Source: Halobacillus massiliensis (GTDB lineage Bacteria; Bacillota; Bacilli; Bacillales; Halobacillaceae). Taken from it: 64,000 nt of DNA. The notes below the pieces were generated by a model. It was not told where the DNA came from. It saw nothing but the letters and a program-made list of their open reading frames with translations, and made no database searches. Made by a program: the position numbers and the translations under genes. Shown in pieces: positions 1 to 11,552 of this stretch (positions are counted from its first letter, which is position 1; every line of letters starts with the position of its first letter). The stretch lies in the NCBI RefSeq assembly GCF_900166625.1, contig NZ_LT800499.1, positions 3,479,396 to 3,543,395 on the forward strand. Reading direction: 5' to 3'.

Positions 1-174
1 AAACTTTCTTTCCACAGCAAGTTTTGCTGCCTGTGTAGCGTCTCCGGCACATGTCGTCGCATGTGCGGACGTTTCATAACCAGCCTGTTCCAAACGCTGC
101 AAAATATCTGGAAGAACTTTTCTAAAGATCTCTCTTCCAGAGGTAGGATTATATATAATTCGGGCACGCTGCAT
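1..174 (-). CDS. dgkB: Diacylglycerol kinase DgkB, N-terminal part (cut by window edge)
   Basis: The 58 visible residues start MQRARIIYNPTSGRE, with the NPTSG nucleotide-binding motif of the DAGK catalytic (LCB5/YegS-like) family at residues 9-13. A GAGGGGGT ribosome binding site precedes the ATG. DgkB phosphorylates diacylglycerol to phosphatidic acid and recycles lipid released during lipoteichoic acid synthesis. In B. subtilis dgkB (yerQ) lies directly downstream of gatB, as here. A strong hairpin separates the two genes, so dgkB probably has its own promoter. The C-terminal part is beyond the window. Confidence 0.85.
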   Translation of the reverse strand, partial: MQRARIIYNPTSGREIFRKVLPDILQRLEQAGYETSAHATTCAGDATQAAKLAVERKF

Positions 175-287
175 ACTAAGACCCCCTCATCCATCGTCTC
201 CAAATACCATCATAGCTTGTGTCGTGTTATTTGGAAACTATTTAAATTAGAAACTTTTTGTTTTTTAACGGAAATGGTTATCCATAT

Positions 288-349
288 AAAAAGCACGCAC
301 ACTTTAGTACGTGCACTTTATATGGACGGAGAGAGGCTCTCCTCCGTCC
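288..349 (-). terminator. Terminator hairpins after gatB
   Basis: Two hairpins lie just after the gatB stop. One (324-349) pairs GGACGGAG with CTCCGTCC. The second (293-314) pairs GCACG with CGTGC and is followed on the minus strand by a T run. Together they look like a rho-independent terminator for gatCAB. Confidence 0.7.
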
Positions 350-354
350 TATTT

Positions 355-1785
355 TTATCTTTGTTCCATTTCTTCTAAAATGATTTTGTTTACCATAGGT
401 GGGTTTGCTTGTCCTTTTGTTTGTTTCATTACCTGTCCGACAAGAAAACCAAGGGCTTTATCTTTTCCGTTCTTATAATCTTCAATAGATTGCTGGTTGT
501 TATCAAGGATTCCTGTAATAATTTCACGAAGCTGCCCTTCATCTGAAATTTGTACAAGTCCTTTATCTTTAACGATCTTATCAGGATCGCCGCCTTTTTC
601 TACGAGATCGCCAAAGACTTTCTTAGCAATTTTAGAAGAGATCGTGCCATCCTCGATCAGCTTAATCAATTTAGCCAGCCCTTCAGGTGTTAAGGCAAGG
701 TCGCTGAACTCTTTATAATGCTTGTTCATGTAAGCAGACACTTCACCCATCAGCCAGTTGGAAGCCTGTTTAACATCGCCGCCGGCTGCGATCGTCTCTT
801 CATAGAAATCGGACATTTCTTTATTGTTTGTAAGAACCATCGCATCATACGCTGGAAGACCAAGTTCTTCAATGTAACGCTTCTTCCTTGCATCCGGAAG
901 CTCAGGAATTTGGCTGTAAATCCGGTCTTTCCACGCTTCATCAATATGAAGAGGGACAAGATCCGGCTCCGGGAAGTAACGGTAATCGTCTGAACCTTCT
1001 TTGACACGCATTAGAATCGTTTCTTTCGTCTGTTCATCATAACGGCGTGTTTCCTGAAGGATTTCTCCTCCAGCCAGAAGAACTTTTTCCTGACGTGTTT
1101 CTTCAAACTCAAGACCTTTCTGCACGAAAGAGAAAGAGTTTAAGTTTTTAAGCTCTGTTTTCGTTCCAAACTCTTCTTGGCCAATTGGTCGAAGGGAAAG
1201 GTTCGCATCACATCTTAGAGAGCCTTCTTCCATTTTACAGTCAGAAACACCCGTATATTGAATGATGTTTTTTAAAGCCTCTAAGTAAGCATATGCCTCT
1301 TTAGGAGAGCGGATGTCTGGCTCTGATACGATTTCTACAAGCGGTGTACCCTGACGGTTATAGTCGACAAGCGAGTATCCGTCATCACTGTGCGTCAGCT
1401 TTCCGGCATCCTCTTCCATGTGAAGACGGGTAATGCCGATGCGTTTCTTCACACCGTCAACATCGATATCAATATACCCATTTTCACCGATCGGCTTATC
1501 GAATTGAGAAATTTGATAAGCTTTCGGATTATCGGGATAGAAATAATTTTTACGATCGAACTTAGTGTCTGTCGCGATTTCACAGTTAAGCGCCATCGCC
1601 GCTTTCATAGCGAAATTTACTGCTTCTTCATTTAATACCGGCAGAACTCCTGGATAGCCCAGGTCAATCGGGTTTACGTTTGTATTGGGATCATCGCCGA
1701 ACATATTCGGAGAAGGACTAAAGATCTTAGAATTCGTCTTTAATTCTACGTGGACTTCAAGTCCGATTATTGTTTCAAAATTCAT
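355..1785 (-). CDS. gatB: Asp/Glu-tRNA amidotransferase subunit B
   Basis: The 476-residue protein starts [20 protein letters not shown], the family's conserved N-terminus. GatB binds the misacylated Glu-tRNA(Gln) or Asp-tRNA(Asn), activates the acyl group with ATP, and accepts ammonia channelled from GatA. An N-terminal GatB/GatE catalytic cradle (about residues 1-290) is followed by a helical GatB_Yqey tail (about 325-475). Length matches B. subtilis GatB. The start codon shares one base with the gatA stop, indicating translational coupling in gatC-gatA-gatB. Confidence 0.97.
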   Translation of the reverse strand: MNFETIIGLEVHVELKTNSKIFSPSPNMFGDDPNTNVNPIDLGYPGVLPVLNEEAVNFAMKAAMALNCEIATDTKFDRKNYFYPDNPKAYQISQFDKPIGENGYIDIDVDGVKKRIGITRLHMEEDAGKLTHSDDGYSLVDYNRQGTPLVEIVSEPDIRSPKEAYAYLEALKNIIQYTGVSDCKMEEGSLRCDANLSLRPIGQEEFGTKTELKNLNSFSFVQKGLEFEETRQEKVLLAGGEILQETRRYDEQTKETILMRVKEGSDDYRYFPEPDLVPLHIDEAWKDRIYSQIPELPDARKKRYIEELGLPAYDAMVLTNNKEMSDFYEETIAAGGDVKQASNWLMGEVSAYMNKHYKEFSDLALTPEGLAKLIKLIEDGTISSKIAKKVFGDLVEKGGDPDKIVKDKGLVQISDEGQLREIITGILDNNQQSIEDYKNGKDKALGFLVGQVMKQTKGQANPPMVNKIILEEMEQR

Positions 1786-3254
1786 TAGCGCGCACCTCCA
1801 AGGGACGGGCGTTGTTTATGGAAATCAGTAGCCTGTTCAAAAGCATGAGCTGCACGGTAAACACTCTTTTCATCAAAGTGGCGGCCGATAATCTGCAAGC
1901 CAATCGGCAGACCGTCAGAAGAGAACCCGCAAGGCACTGAAATCCCCGGCACTCCAGCCAGGTTAACTGGAATCGTTAAAATATCGTTGGCATACATCGT
2001 TAATGGATCATCAATCTTTTCTCCGACTTTAAAAGCAGGAGTTGGCGTTGTCGGTCCAATAATGACATCATAATCTTCAAGAACTTTTTCGAAGTCTTCT
2101 TTAATAAGAGTTCGAACCTGCTGGGCTTTTTTATAGTAAGCATCATAGTAACCGGAGCTTAACGCAAACGTTCCAAGCATGATTCGGCGCTTCACTTCAT
2201 CGCCAAAGCCTTCTGCACGGGAGTTTTTAAACATATCGATCATTGTTCCAGCATCTTCTGTACGCTTGCCGTACCGTACACCGTCAAAACGGGCAAGGTT
2301 GGCAGATGCTTCAGAAGAGGAAAGCAGGTAATAAGTGGCTACTGCATACTTAGAATGCGGCAGGGATACTTCTTCCCATGTCGCTCCCAGCTCTTCATAT
2401 TTTTTCAAGGCAGACTGAACCGCTTCTTTCACTTCTGGAGTTACCCCTTCGCCAAGGTATTCCTTCGGTACAGCTATTTTTAAGCCTTTCACATCACCTG
2501 TTAAAGCTTCTGTGTATTTTGGAACCTCTACATCCGCGGAAGTAGAGTCCATGCGGTCATATCCGGCAATGGTTTCAAGCAGATAGGCATTATCTTCTAC
2601 AGAACGGGTAATCGGTCCAATCTGATCCAGAGAGGATGCGAAAGCAATAAGACCGAAACGGGAAACACGGCCATACGTCGGTTTCAGTCCAACAACACCA
2701 CAAAAGGCAGCGGGCTGACGGATCGAACCTCCTGTATCTGATCCAAGGGAGAATGGAACTTCGCCTGCTGCTACAGCTGCAGCTGAGCCGCCGCTTGAGC
2801 CGCCGGGAACATAGTCGGTATTCCATGGATTACGAGTGCCGTCATAGCTTGAGTTCTCATTTGAAGAACCCATAGCAAACTCGTCCATATTCAATTTACC
2901 AATCGTTACAGATTTAGCTTCATTCAGCTTTTGTACAACTGTTGCATCGTAAAGCGGATCTGTAAAGTTATCTAAAAACTGACTGGCAGCGGTCGTCCGC
3001 AGCCCTTTCGTTACGATGTTGTCCTTTACTCCAATTGGAAGACCGAAAAGTTTTGCCGCTTCTTCTCCGCGCTTTTCATCCAATTCAGCTGCTTGCTTAA
3101 GTGCAGCTTCTTTATTTAATGTAAGGAAAGCTTTGACATGAGCGTCAACTTCCTCAATTCGCTGATAGGATTCCTTCACAAGATCTGTAACAGTGATCTC
3201 CTTGCTATGTAGCTTTTCTGTCAGTTCTCTTAAAGAATTTTCAAATAAAGACAT
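1785..3254 (-). CDS. gatA: Asp/Glu-tRNA amidotransferase subunit A (amidase)
   Basis: The 489-residue protein carries the amidase signature with the Ser-cisSer-Lys triad: Lys at about 77 (GVKDNI), the [10 protein letters not shown] loop at about 151-160 (cis-Ser near 153), and the nucleophile Ser at about 177 (GSDTGGSIR). GatA hydrolyses glutamine and passes ammonia through a tunnel to GatB. A GGAGGG-type ribosome binding site lies 6-8 bases before the ATG. It is the middle gene of gatCAB, 12 bases after gatC. Confidence 0.97.
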   Translation of the reverse strand: MSLFENSLRELTEKLHSKEITVTDLVKESYQRIEEVDAHVKAFLTLNKEAALKQAAELDEKRGEEAAKLFGLPIGVKDNIVTKGLRTTAASQFLDNFTDPLYDATVVQKLNEAKSVTIGKLNMDEFAMGSSNENSSYDGTRNPWNTDYVPGGSSGGSAAAVAAGEVPFSLGSDTGGSIRQPAAFCGVVGLKPTYGRVSRFGLIAFASSLDQIGPITRSVEDNAYLLETIAGYDRMDSTSADVEVPKYTEALTGDVKGLKIAVPKEYLGEGVTPEVKEAVQSALKKYEELGATWEEVSLPHSKYAVATYYLLSSSEASANLARFDGVRYGKRTEDAGTMIDMFKNSRAEGFGDEVKRRIMLGTFALSSGYYDAYYKKAQQVRTLIKEDFEKVLEDYDVIIGPTTPTPAFKVGEKIDDPLTMYANDILTIPVNLAGVPGISVPCGFSSDGLPIGLQIIGRHFDEKSVYRAAHAFEQATDFHKQRPSLGGAR

Positions 3255-3266
3255 AAGTGTCCCTCC

Positions 3267-3557
3267 TTATTCCAAGATAGATGGTACTTTAAATTGACCA
3301 TCCTGCTGATCTGGTGCGTTTTTCAGAGCGTCTTCTTTCTCAATCCATTTCTTAGGCTCGTCTTTACGCATGACATTTTTAATATCCAATACGTGTGTTG
3401 TAGGTTTAACACCTTCTGTATCCAGTTCATTTAATTGTTCTGCATACGTAATGATATCGTCCAGCTGTTTTGTAAACATATCGGCTTCTTCTTCGGTGAT
3501 AGCTAAGCGTGCCAAATGAGCCACATGTTTAACCTCTTCTTTGCTAATACGAGACAT
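3267..3557 (-). CDS. gatC: Asp/Glu-tRNA amidotransferase subunit C
   Basis: This 96-residue protein starts [20 protein letters not shown], the conserved helical start of GatC, which wraps around the GatA-GatB interface and stabilises the complex. The frame is open 13 codons further upstream, but the start at 3557 has GGAGGT 7 bases before it and matches homologue length, so I reject the longer form. It is the first gene of gatCAB. Confidence 0.95.
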   Translation of the reverse strand: MSRISKEEVKHVAHLARLAITEEEADMFTKQLDDIITYAEQLNELDTEGVKPTTHVLDIKNVMRKDEPKKWIEKEDALKNAPDQQDGQFKVPSILE

Positions 3558-3591
3558 GTTGTTACCTCCATTTGTTCTTACATAATATATG

Positions 3592-3621
3592 ATCATACCA
3601 AAAATCTGTTTTCATACGCAA
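3592..3621 (-). promoter_or_regulatory. Sigma-A promoter for gatCAB
   Basis: On the minus strand TTGCGT (3616-3621) and TATGAT (3592-3597) are 18 bases apart, about 35 bases before the gatC start. This is an inference from consensus similarity. Confidence 0.55.
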
Positions 3622-3732
3622 CGTACGGTAATACACCTCTCCTATAATAACATAAAGGAGGATGGCGGGGGAAATGGTGAGAGCCAAGTTTCAGATGAAA
3701 AGTTGCTGGTAATACAGAAAGAAAATATCATT

Positions 3733-3762
3733 TAAAAAAGCCTCTGGCCGAAAGCCAGAGAC
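3733..3762 (-). terminator. Terminator after opuE
   Basis: An inverted repeat CTCTGGC/GCCAGAG with a GAAA-type loop is followed on the minus strand by a T run, just after the opuE stop. Confidence 0.85.
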
Positions 3763-3779
3763 TTGTTTAGGATCTAAAA

Positions 3780-5291
3780 TTAGCGACGAGTAACTTCCTC
3801 AAATTCGGCTTTAACTTCTGGTGCCGGCTTGCCAGCCAGACTGACTAGAATCGCCACAATACCAGATAGTAAGAATCCTGGGACAAGTTCATATAAATCG
3901 AAGATGCCTCCACTTAAGAAGTCTGCCCAGACAACAACTGTAACAGCACCAACGATAATACCTGCTAAGGCACCATTACGTGTAATTCCCTTCCAGAACA
4001 GGGAGAGAATGATAATTGGTCCAAATGCAGCACCGAACCCTGCCCATGCATATGATACAAGTTCTAATACTGTGCTATCAGGGTTACCTGCAATGAGTAC
4101 GGCAATTAAAGCAATCCCTGCTACTGCCGCACGTCCTACCCATACAAGCTCACGCTCTGACGCGTTTTTACGGAAAATCGCTTTATAAAAGTCCTCTGCC
4201 AGTGCTGAGGAAGATACGAGCAGCTGAGAGTCAATTGTACTCATAATCGCGGATAAAATAGCTGCTAACAGAATACCTGCAATGACAGGATGGAATAAAA
4301 CTTGAGAGAACGTAATAAAGATTTTTTCTGAGTCGGCAAGCATCTGCATACCGCCTTCGGTCGTTAACGTGACACCAAAGTCATCCAGACCGCTGATATC
4401 TTGTGTAGCAATAAAAGCTAAACCAAATAAACCAGTAAAGATTGCACCGTATAGGCCGATAACCATCCAGCCAATTCCGATTAAACGTGCTTTCGGCACA
4501 TCTTTAGCTGAACGAAGGGCCATAAAACGGACAAGAATATGCGGCTGGCCAAAGTAGCCAAGTCCCCAGGCAAGTGAGGAGATAATAGCCATCGCTCCTA
4601 CACCTTGTACCATTTGTAAATGGTTGGGATCAATTTGTCCTACGGCATCAACAGCAGCACTGAATCCTCCAAGCTCCTGCATGGCTACGATTGGTACGAC
4701 AATTAGAGCTAAGAACATTAGAATACCTTGCACAAAGTCTGTCCAGCTTACGGCAAGGAAACCACCTAAGAAAGTATAAGAAATTGTGACAATAGCACCA
4801 ATCCAAAGAGCTTGTGTGTAGCTCAGTTCAAAGGAAGCTTCAAAGAGTTTTGCTCCGGCAACCATTCCGGAAGAGGTGTAAAAGGTGAAGAATACTAAAA
4901 TAACAAGTGCGGAAATCACACGTAAGATATGAGAGTGATCGTGAAAACGATTCTCTAAATAGTCTGGAACAGTAATCGAGTCTTGAGCGACCTCTGTATA
5001 AACACGTAGACGCTTTGCAACAAACTGCCAGTTTAAGTAAGCACCAATAGCTAAACCTACACCAATCCAAGCTTCTGCTAAACCGGAAGCATATATAGCT
5101 CCAGGCAGACCTAACAGCAGCCATCCACTCATATCGGATGCTCCTGCACTTAAAGCGGCAACTCCTGGTCCTAAGCGTCGCCCTCCTAATACATAATCAG
5201 ATAAATTGCTTGTTAAACGGTATGCGGCAAATCCAATAAGAAGCATACCTATGAGATAAACTATAAAGGTAATTAACGTTGCTGAACCCAT
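3780..5291 (-). CDS. opuE: Sodium/proline symporter, OpuE/PutP type
   Basis: The 503-residue protein is a sodium:solute symporter (SSS family) with about 13 membrane segments. It has the family motifs SAGASDMSGWLLLGLPGA (about residues 49-66) and GYFGQPHILVRFM (about 245-257). It takes up proline with Na+. In B. subtilis the osmotically induced proline transporter gene opuE occupies this position beside gatC, so I favour OpuE over the catabolic PutP, though the P5C dehydrogenase pruA lies just upstream and either role is possible. The GGGAGGAG ribosome binding site lies inside the end of the upstream small ORF, whose stop is 6 bases before this ATG. Confidence 0.9.
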   Translation of the reverse strand: MGSATLITFIVYLIGMLLIGFAAYRLTSNLSDYVLGGRRLGPGVAALSAGASDMSGWLLLGLPGAIYASGLAEAWIGVGLAIGAYLNWQFVAKRLRVYTEVAQDSITVPDYLENRFHDHSHILRVISALVILVFFTFYTSSGMVAGAKLFEASFELSYTQALWIGAIVTISYTFLGGFLAVSWTDFVQGILMFLALIVVPIVAMQELGGFSAAVDAVGQIDPNHLQMVQGVGAMAIISSLAWGLGYFGQPHILVRFMALRSAKDVPKARLIGIGWMVIGLYGAIFTGLFGLAFIATQDISGLDDFGVTLTTEGGMQMLADSEKIFITFSQVLFHPVIAGILLAAILSAIMSTIDSQLLVSSSALAEDFYKAIFRKNASERELVWVGRAAVAGIALIAVLIAGNPDSTVLELVSYAWAGFGAAFGPIIILSLFWKGITRNGALAGIIVGAVTVVVWADFLSGGIFDLYELVPGFLLSGIVAILVSLAGKPAPEVKAEFEEVTRR

Positions 5292-5297
5292 GTCTTT

Positions 5298-5426
5298 TTA
5301 TTCGCTCCTCCCAGTAAATAGTGTAATGATTGATAAAATGATTAAAAGCGGCATTGGTACAAATAACCAAAACCATGTTACTCCAGCAATTGAGTGCTGC
5401 CCTGCTGCGGTTGCTAATTCAAACAC
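5298..5426 (-). CDS. Small (42 aa) single-pass membrane protein upstream of opuE
   Basis: A GTG-initiated frame with a near-perfect ribosome binding site (GGAGGTGA, 4 bases of spacing) encodes 42 residues starting (M)FELATAAGQHSIAGVTW. One strongly hydrophobic stretch spans residues 16-37, followed by TGRSE. Its stop lies 6 bases before the opuE ATG, and the opuE ribosome binding site is within its last codons, so the genes are almost certainly co-translated. Small accessory proteins encoded beside SSS symporters are known, but I cannot assign this one to a named family. A role as symporter subunit or stabiliser is inference. Confidence 0.75.
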   Translation of the reverse strand: MFELATAAGQHSIAGVTWFWLFVPMPLLIILSIITLFTGRSE

Positions 5427-5755
5427 ATTGTCACCTCCGCTTAATTGTAATATACAGCTCCTATGCATTTTTTGCATAATTCAGAATGCCTGTTTCTTCA
5501 GGCATAGAAGCAAAAAAAGCCAAACACAGGTACAACTATAGCATATTATATTTTCAAGAACATTGCAAAAATTATAATATTAACTTTTACTTGTATAATT
5601 ATTCAATATTTTTGCTTATATATGAAATTTTGTCCTATATATACAATATCTATTCACAAAACTTTATAAATAAAAATTCGAGAAATCTATACACCCTCTC
5701 AGTTGGAGGTTGGATATACCTAATCAAATAGTCTTATTAAAGAGAGAGGATACAG
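5427..5755. other. AT-rich leader/promoter region between pruA and opuE
   Basis: This stretch holds no convincing gene beyond a possible 13-codon mini-ORF at its right edge. It is very AT-rich between about 5540 and 5690 and presumably contains the opuE promoter(s), read leftward. I could not choose one promoter with confidence. Confidence 0.4.
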
Positions 5756-5761
5756 ATGTTA

Positions 5762-5796
5762 AAAAAGCTCCTTTTGGTTGTCAAAAGGAGCTTTTA
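5762..5796 (-). terminator. Terminator after pruA (symmetrical)
   Basis: The arms GCTCCTTTTG and CAAAAGGAGC are perfectly paired around a 5-base loop and flanked by A/T runs on both sides, so the hairpin could work in both directions. It lies 11 bases after the pruA stop. Confidence 0.85.
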
Positions 5797-5807
5797 ATCT
5801 TATAGCA

Positions 5808-7358
5808 TTATAACATCTCAGATGTGGTTTTTCCTTGCATGTGGTGAATCAGGTAATCCGGTCCGCCTGCTTTCGAGTCGGTCCCTGACATGTTAAATCC
5901 TCCAAAAGGATGGTAGCCGACGATCGCTGCTGTGCATCCTCTGTTGAAGTAAAGGTTACCGACATGGAAATCTTCCCGGGCTTTTTCCTGGTTTTGACGA
6001 TTGTTTGTTATGACCGCTCCTGTTAATCCATAATCTGTATTATTCGCGATTTCGATTGCTTCATCAAAGGTTTTTGCCTTAGTAAAGCCAACGATAGGCC
6101 CAAAAATCTCCTCCTGCATAATACGGGCTTCCGGATCTAGATCGGCAAAGATTGTCGGCTCTACAAACCAGCCTTTGCTGTCATTGCCTTTGCCTCCTGT
6201 AACCAGTTTTCCTTCTTTCTTACCGATCTCAATATATTCAAGAATCTTATCATACGCACCTTGATCAATTACAGGTCCCATATAAGTATCGTGTTTTGTC
6301 GGATCTCCGTAAGATACGGATTCTTTTGTTTTCTTCGCTACTCTATCCAGAAGCTCATCATACACATCTTCATGGGCTACTACACGTGAGCAAGCAGAGC
6401 ACTTCTGCCCTGAGAAACCAAAGGCAGAATACGTAATCGCATCGGCCGCTAATTCTAAATCTGAATCCTTGTCCACGACAATTGTGTCTTTTCCGCCCAT
6501 TTCAATAATCGTGCGTTTCAGCCACTTCTGACCCGGCTGGACTTTTGCCGCCCTTTCAAAAATTCGGGTACCTACTTCACGTGAACCTGTAAAGCTCACA
6601 AACCTTGTGCGCGGGTGATCCACAAGGTAATCTCCTACTTCTTTTCCACTTCCAGGGATATAGTTGATAACTCCTGCCGGCATACCTGCCTCTTCAAGTA
6701 CTTCCATCATTTTATAAGCAATAATAGGTGTGGCGCTGGCTGGCTTAAGAAGTACGGTGTTTCCGGATACCATAGAAGCCACAGTTGTGCCGCACATAAT
6801 GGCAAATAAGAAATTCCAAGGAGAAATAACAACACCTACACCTAATGGAATATAATGGAAACGATTATTTTCAATCGGACGGGAATTAACCTCTACCCCT
6901 TTATCGATTTCAATCATCTGACGGCCGTAGAATTCCAGGAAGTCGATAGCTTCTGCTGTATCCGCATCCGCTTCTTTCCATGGCTTGCCGGCTTCTTTCA
7001 CTAGATGGGCGGTAAACTCGTGCTTACGACGGCGGATAATGGCCGCTGCGCGGAAAAGAATGTCTGCACGGAATTGCGCTTTTGTTTTACGCCACCATTT
7101 AAAAGTTTCATCAGCGACCTGATGCGCTCTTTCTGCTAAATCCTGATTGGCTTTTGAAACATAACCAATCACTTCTTTTTTGTTAGCTGGATTCACGACT
7201 TTAATCTTTTCATCTGTCATAATCCTTTCTCCGCCAATAATAAGTGGATAATCTTTTCCAAGGTTTGCTTCTATACCTTTGATTTCTTCCTCTAATGCCA
7301 GACGATTTTCACTCTGTGAAAAATCAGTAAATGGTTCGTGTTTGTATGGTACTACCAT
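5808..7358 (-). CDS. pruA: L-glutamate gamma-semialdehyde (P5C) dehydrogenase
   Basis: The 516-residue protein belongs to the aldehyde dehydrogenase superfamily, RocA/PruA branch, which oxidises P5C/glutamate semialdehyde to glutamate with NAD+ in proline and arginine catabolism. Visible motifs are [11 protein letters not shown] (cofactor region), the general-base Glu in TIIEMGGKD, and the catalytic Cys in [11 protein letters not shown]. Length is typical (about 515). No proline dehydrogenase gene is adjacent. The B. subtilis name would be rocA or putC (ycgN). A cre-like palindrome upstream suggests catabolite control. Confidence 0.93.
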   Translation of the reverse strand: MVVPYKHEPFTDFSQSENRLALEEEIKGIEANLGKDYPLIIGGERIMTDEKIKVVNPANKKEVIGYVSKANQDLAERAHQVADETFKWWRKTKAQFRADILFRAAAIIRRRKHEFTAHLVKEAGKPWKEADADTAEAIDFLEFYGRQMIEIDKGVEVNSRPIENNRFHYIPLGVGVVISPWNFLFAIMCGTTVASMVSGNTVLLKPASATPIIAYKMMEVLEEAGMPAGVINYIPGSGKEVGDYLVDHPRTRFVSFTGSREVGTRIFERAAKVQPGQKWLKRTIIEMGGKDTIVVDKDSDLELAADAITYSAFGFSGQKCSACSRVVAHEDVYDELLDRVAKKTKESVSYGDPTKHDTYMGPVIDQGAYDKILEYIEIGKKEGKLVTGGKGNDSKGWFVEPTIFADLDPEARIMQEEIFGPIVGFTKAKTFDEAIEIANNTDYGLTGAVITNNRQNQEKAREDFHVGNLYFNRGCTAAIVGYHPFGGFNMSGTDSKAGGPDYLIHHMQGKTTSEML

Positions 7359-7418
7359 AAGTAATCCGCCTCCTGAATGATTAGTTGGGACGCTTTCTTA
7401 TTTTGGAAAAAATACTAA

Positions 7419-7432
7419 ATTAAGCGCTTCCA
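7419..7432 (-). promoter_or_regulatory. Possible cre-like site upstream of pruA
   Basis: On the minus strand TGGAAGCGCTTAAT contains the AAGCGCTT core of CcpA sites but departs from the consensus at three positions. It lies about 60 bases before the pruA start. Weak evidence. Confidence 0.3.
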
Positions 7433-7541
7433 CAAAATATTTTATCCTAACTCTATTTATTGTTCAAATTCTTTCACTAATTATCCATGATCCCTTTAAA
7501 ACTTTGCTATTTCCTATCGGGGTGGACTTAGGGGAAGGGTT

Positions 7542-7640
7542 GTTCCGTTTATCAAGTATGACCTCGTTTTCCGCGGGGAGCCAGTGAGCTAGCTTTTTAT
7601 ACTCACGGATCTCAACTTGGCTCTATCTCTTGAGGACGTT
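7542..7640 (-). repeat. Structured intergenic repeat, subfamily A, degenerate copy
   Basis: A left GTTCCGTTT terminus (7542-7550) is followed by decayed A-type blocks (TTTCCGCGGGGAGCC-like, GTGAGCTAGCT, CGGATCTCA, GGCTCTATCTC). The right arm is lost. A further short remnant (GATCCGTTT followed by CGGCTGGAAAATGACTCGCTT) fills 7651-7697. Confidence 0.6.
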
Positions 7641-7726
7641 TTAAAAGAAGGATCCGTTTATCAAATGCGGAGAAAAGCGGCTGGAAAATGACTCGCTTCT
7701 TCTCATTTTTGAGAAGTGTAATGACG

Positions 7727-7891
7727 GTTCCGTTTACTTTATAAAGAGAAACGAGGCTGGGAAATAGCTCGCTTTCCGCGGGGAGCCGGTGAGCTAGCTC
7801 GTTGCACTCGCGGATCTCACCCTGGCTCTATCTCCCTGCAGGAGTCTCGTCATTTCCCAGCCTCTTTTACCGTGTGCGGTATAAACGTAAC
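7727..7891 (-). repeat. Structured intergenic repeat, subfamily A, full copy
   Basis: The unit is bounded by GGTTCCGTTT on the left and AAACGTAAC on the right. The outer arms GAGGCTGGGAAAT and ATTTCCCAGCCTC pair perfectly. Between them lie the A-type blocks CCGCGGGGAGCC, GGTGAGCTAGCTCG, CGCGGATCTCACC and CTCCCTGCAGGAG, which form internal hairpins. Orientation is opposite to the copies at 43.7 and 63.7 kb. Confidence 0.85.
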
Positions 7892-7941
7892 ACTATAGTT
7901 TCAGTAACCTCTCTTAAGGATATGGTTATTTCTTATTCAGT

Positions 7942-8101
7942 GTTCCGTTACTCCTAATAAACGCAAAGGGCTTGGGGAAACGGCGAGACTCCTATGGGAG
8001 GATAGAACAAGGTGAGATCCCGGAAGGCTTTAGCCTGAGGAAACTCACCGTTCGTGAGTTGTTTCCCCAGGCCCGATTCTCTATATTCAGGCAAACGGAA
8101 C
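7942..8101 (+). repeat. Structured intergenic repeat, subfamily B, full copy
   Basis: The termini are GTTCCGTTA (left) and AACGGAAC (right). Outer arms GGGCTTGGGGAAAC and GTTTCCCCAGGCCC pair. A central hairpin pairs GGTGAG with CTCACC around an inner AGGCTTTAGCCT stem. It is separated from the A copy by a spacer closely matching, inverted, the one at 43.69-43.74 kb. Confidence 0.85.
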
Positions 8102-8136
8102 GCTCTGCCCCTTTTATGTGAGGATTAAAGTAGTTT

Positions 8137-8254
8137 CCTGGGGAGTATTGAACATGGAAAGATCCTGGGATGCTTTAACCTGAGAAAGCTTACAATTCGC
8201 CCCTGAAAAGAGAGTCGTTTCCCCCGACCTGTTTTTACAATATGGCAAACGGAA
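8137..8254 (+). repeat. Structured intergenic repeat, subfamily B, decayed copy
   Basis: The B-type order is recognisable (TTTCCTGGGGA, AACATGG, GATCCTGGGATGCTTTAACC, AAGCTTACAATTCGCCC, AGTCGTTTCCCCCG) and ends in AAACGGAA. The internal part is shortened and the left terminus is lost. Confidence 0.6.
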
Positions 8255-8326
8255 TCTCCTATTAAGGAAAATTGAATTCATTTCATATCCACTAAAATCA
8301 TTACTTTGAAAACAGATTAAATAGAC

Positions 8327-8370
8327 ATAAAAAAACTGGCCGAGAAACCTTAAAGGTTTTCAGCCAGCTT
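8327..8370 (-). terminator. Terminator after camS
   Basis: An imperfect 15-base stem (CTGGC plus GAAACC against GGTTTTC plus GCCAG) with a minus-strand T run lies immediately after the camS stop and ends the pcrB-pcrA-ligA-camS unit. Confidence 0.8.
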
Positions 8371-8375
8371 TTAAA

Positions 8376-9533
8376 TCACTCATATATGTGAACAAAAGCC
8401 TCTTCTTCACCGACTTTTTTAACAATAAGGGCTTCCTGTTTGTCCATACTGTTAATTCGTACCTGTACGGAGTAATGATCCTCAAACATTTCCATGACCA
8501 GGCTGTACACATACTGGGTAAACCCAATGACTTCTGTCTGAGAATCAAACTGGATAGGAATATCGATGGTCACTTCCCGCAGTTCATCATCCACGTAAAA
8601 GCCATTGGCGATCATACCTACGAAGTTAGGGAAATAATCAGAAACAGATGCTCTAAAGTCCGAGAACTTTTCAGCATCATCGAAGTGCTCTTCCTCTGCC
8701 TCAGCTGAAGGAAACAGGATGTTCTCTTCATTGATTTCCTGCCAGTTTTTAACGGAATTATCGTTTCCTCGCGCATTCCCCTTCAATAAGAAGTTACCAG
8801 GTGATTCAGAGTTCGCTGATTCTTCTTCATAAATAGCAAATACGACAGGGATGTCTTGCAGGTCTTCCATTCCCCGGATTCTTTCAAGAATTTTCTGCGC
8901 ATATTCCTTGCCTTTTTCAATGGATTCACTCGTTGGAATTTCTTGTGAGTAATCGCGTCCTTCTGCTGTGAAATTATAGGCAGATCTCATTGTAATTCCA
9001 ATTGTCAGACCGGAAAGCTCTACCACATCATCTTCTGTACGGACAAGATAATCCTGCTCTACAATATTAGAGATGTATCTTGGCGTCTCGCGAAAATCCT
9101 TTTCTGAAGCTTCTTCCTCATTTAAAGCAGGATTGAGACCATCAGGGTTATTTTCTTTATCATAACGGGACAGCCAGCTCAGGATCGTGTCATCGTCTAA
9201 ATATTGACCCGGCTGAAAAAAATAGTCTTTCGGATCATAATGTTCTTTAGAATGACGCATCATCCCGCGTTCAAATTCGGCGATATCCAGACGGTTTCCC
9301 ATCTGGTTCATCGTCACTCCGCGGGCAGCTGAGATCTTTTTGCTTCCGTCCGTTAAGATCATTCTATAATTATCATCTTCTAAATCATAATTAGGGATGA
9401 TCGCTTTTTCATCACTGTTTTCTTCTGTCGTTTCCCGTACCACTTCGTCGGTAGTATCATAAACGGGGGTACACGCGCTGACCAATAGGATGACAGCCAG
9501 CAATAGTGCGTGCAGCTTCCTCATATCCTCCAC
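8376..9533 (-). CDS. camS: CamS family sex-pheromone-like lipoprotein (YerH)
   Basis: The 385-residue protein has a lipoprotein signal (lipobox LLVSAC, Cys at about residue 21) followed by a CamS domain, named for the staphylococcal protein whose processed signal peptide acts as the cAM373 pheromone. The function of the mature lipoprotein is unknown. It begins 3 bases after ligA ends, as yerH follows ligA in B. subtilis. The GTG at 9533 has GAGGAT about 7 bases upstream within the ligA end. An ATG three codons later (9524) is an alternative, but its GGAGG is only two bases away. Confidence 0.9.
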   Translation of the reverse strand: MEDMRKLHALLLAVILLVSACTPVYDTTDEVVRETTEENSDEKAIIPNYDLEDDNYRMILTDGSKKISAARGVTMNQMGNRLDIAEFERGMMRHSKEHYDPKDYFFQPGQYLDDDTILSWLSRYDKENNPDGLNPALNEEEASEKDFRETPRYISNIVEQDYLVRTEDDVVELSGLTIGITMRSAYNFTAEGRDYSQEIPTSESIEKGKEYAQKILERIRGMEDLQDIPVVFAIYEEESANSESPGNFLLKGNARGNDNSVKNWQEINEENILFPSAEAEEEHFDDAEKFSDFRASVSDYFPNFVGMIANGFYVDDELREVTIDIPIQFDSQTEVIGFTQYVYSLVMEMFEDHYSVQVRINSMDKQEALIVKKVGEEEAFVHIYE

Positions 9534-9536
9534 TCC

Positions 9537-11552
<2,016 letters not shown>

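Noticed and set aside
5486..5731. Plus-strand 81-residue frame in the AT-rich region
   Set aside because: Low-complexity Asn/Tyr/Ile-rich translation of AT-rich DNA, no ribosome binding site.
7542..8254. CRISPR array
   Set aside because: Units are long, divergent, in mixed orientation and not separated by regular spacers; no cas genes are present.
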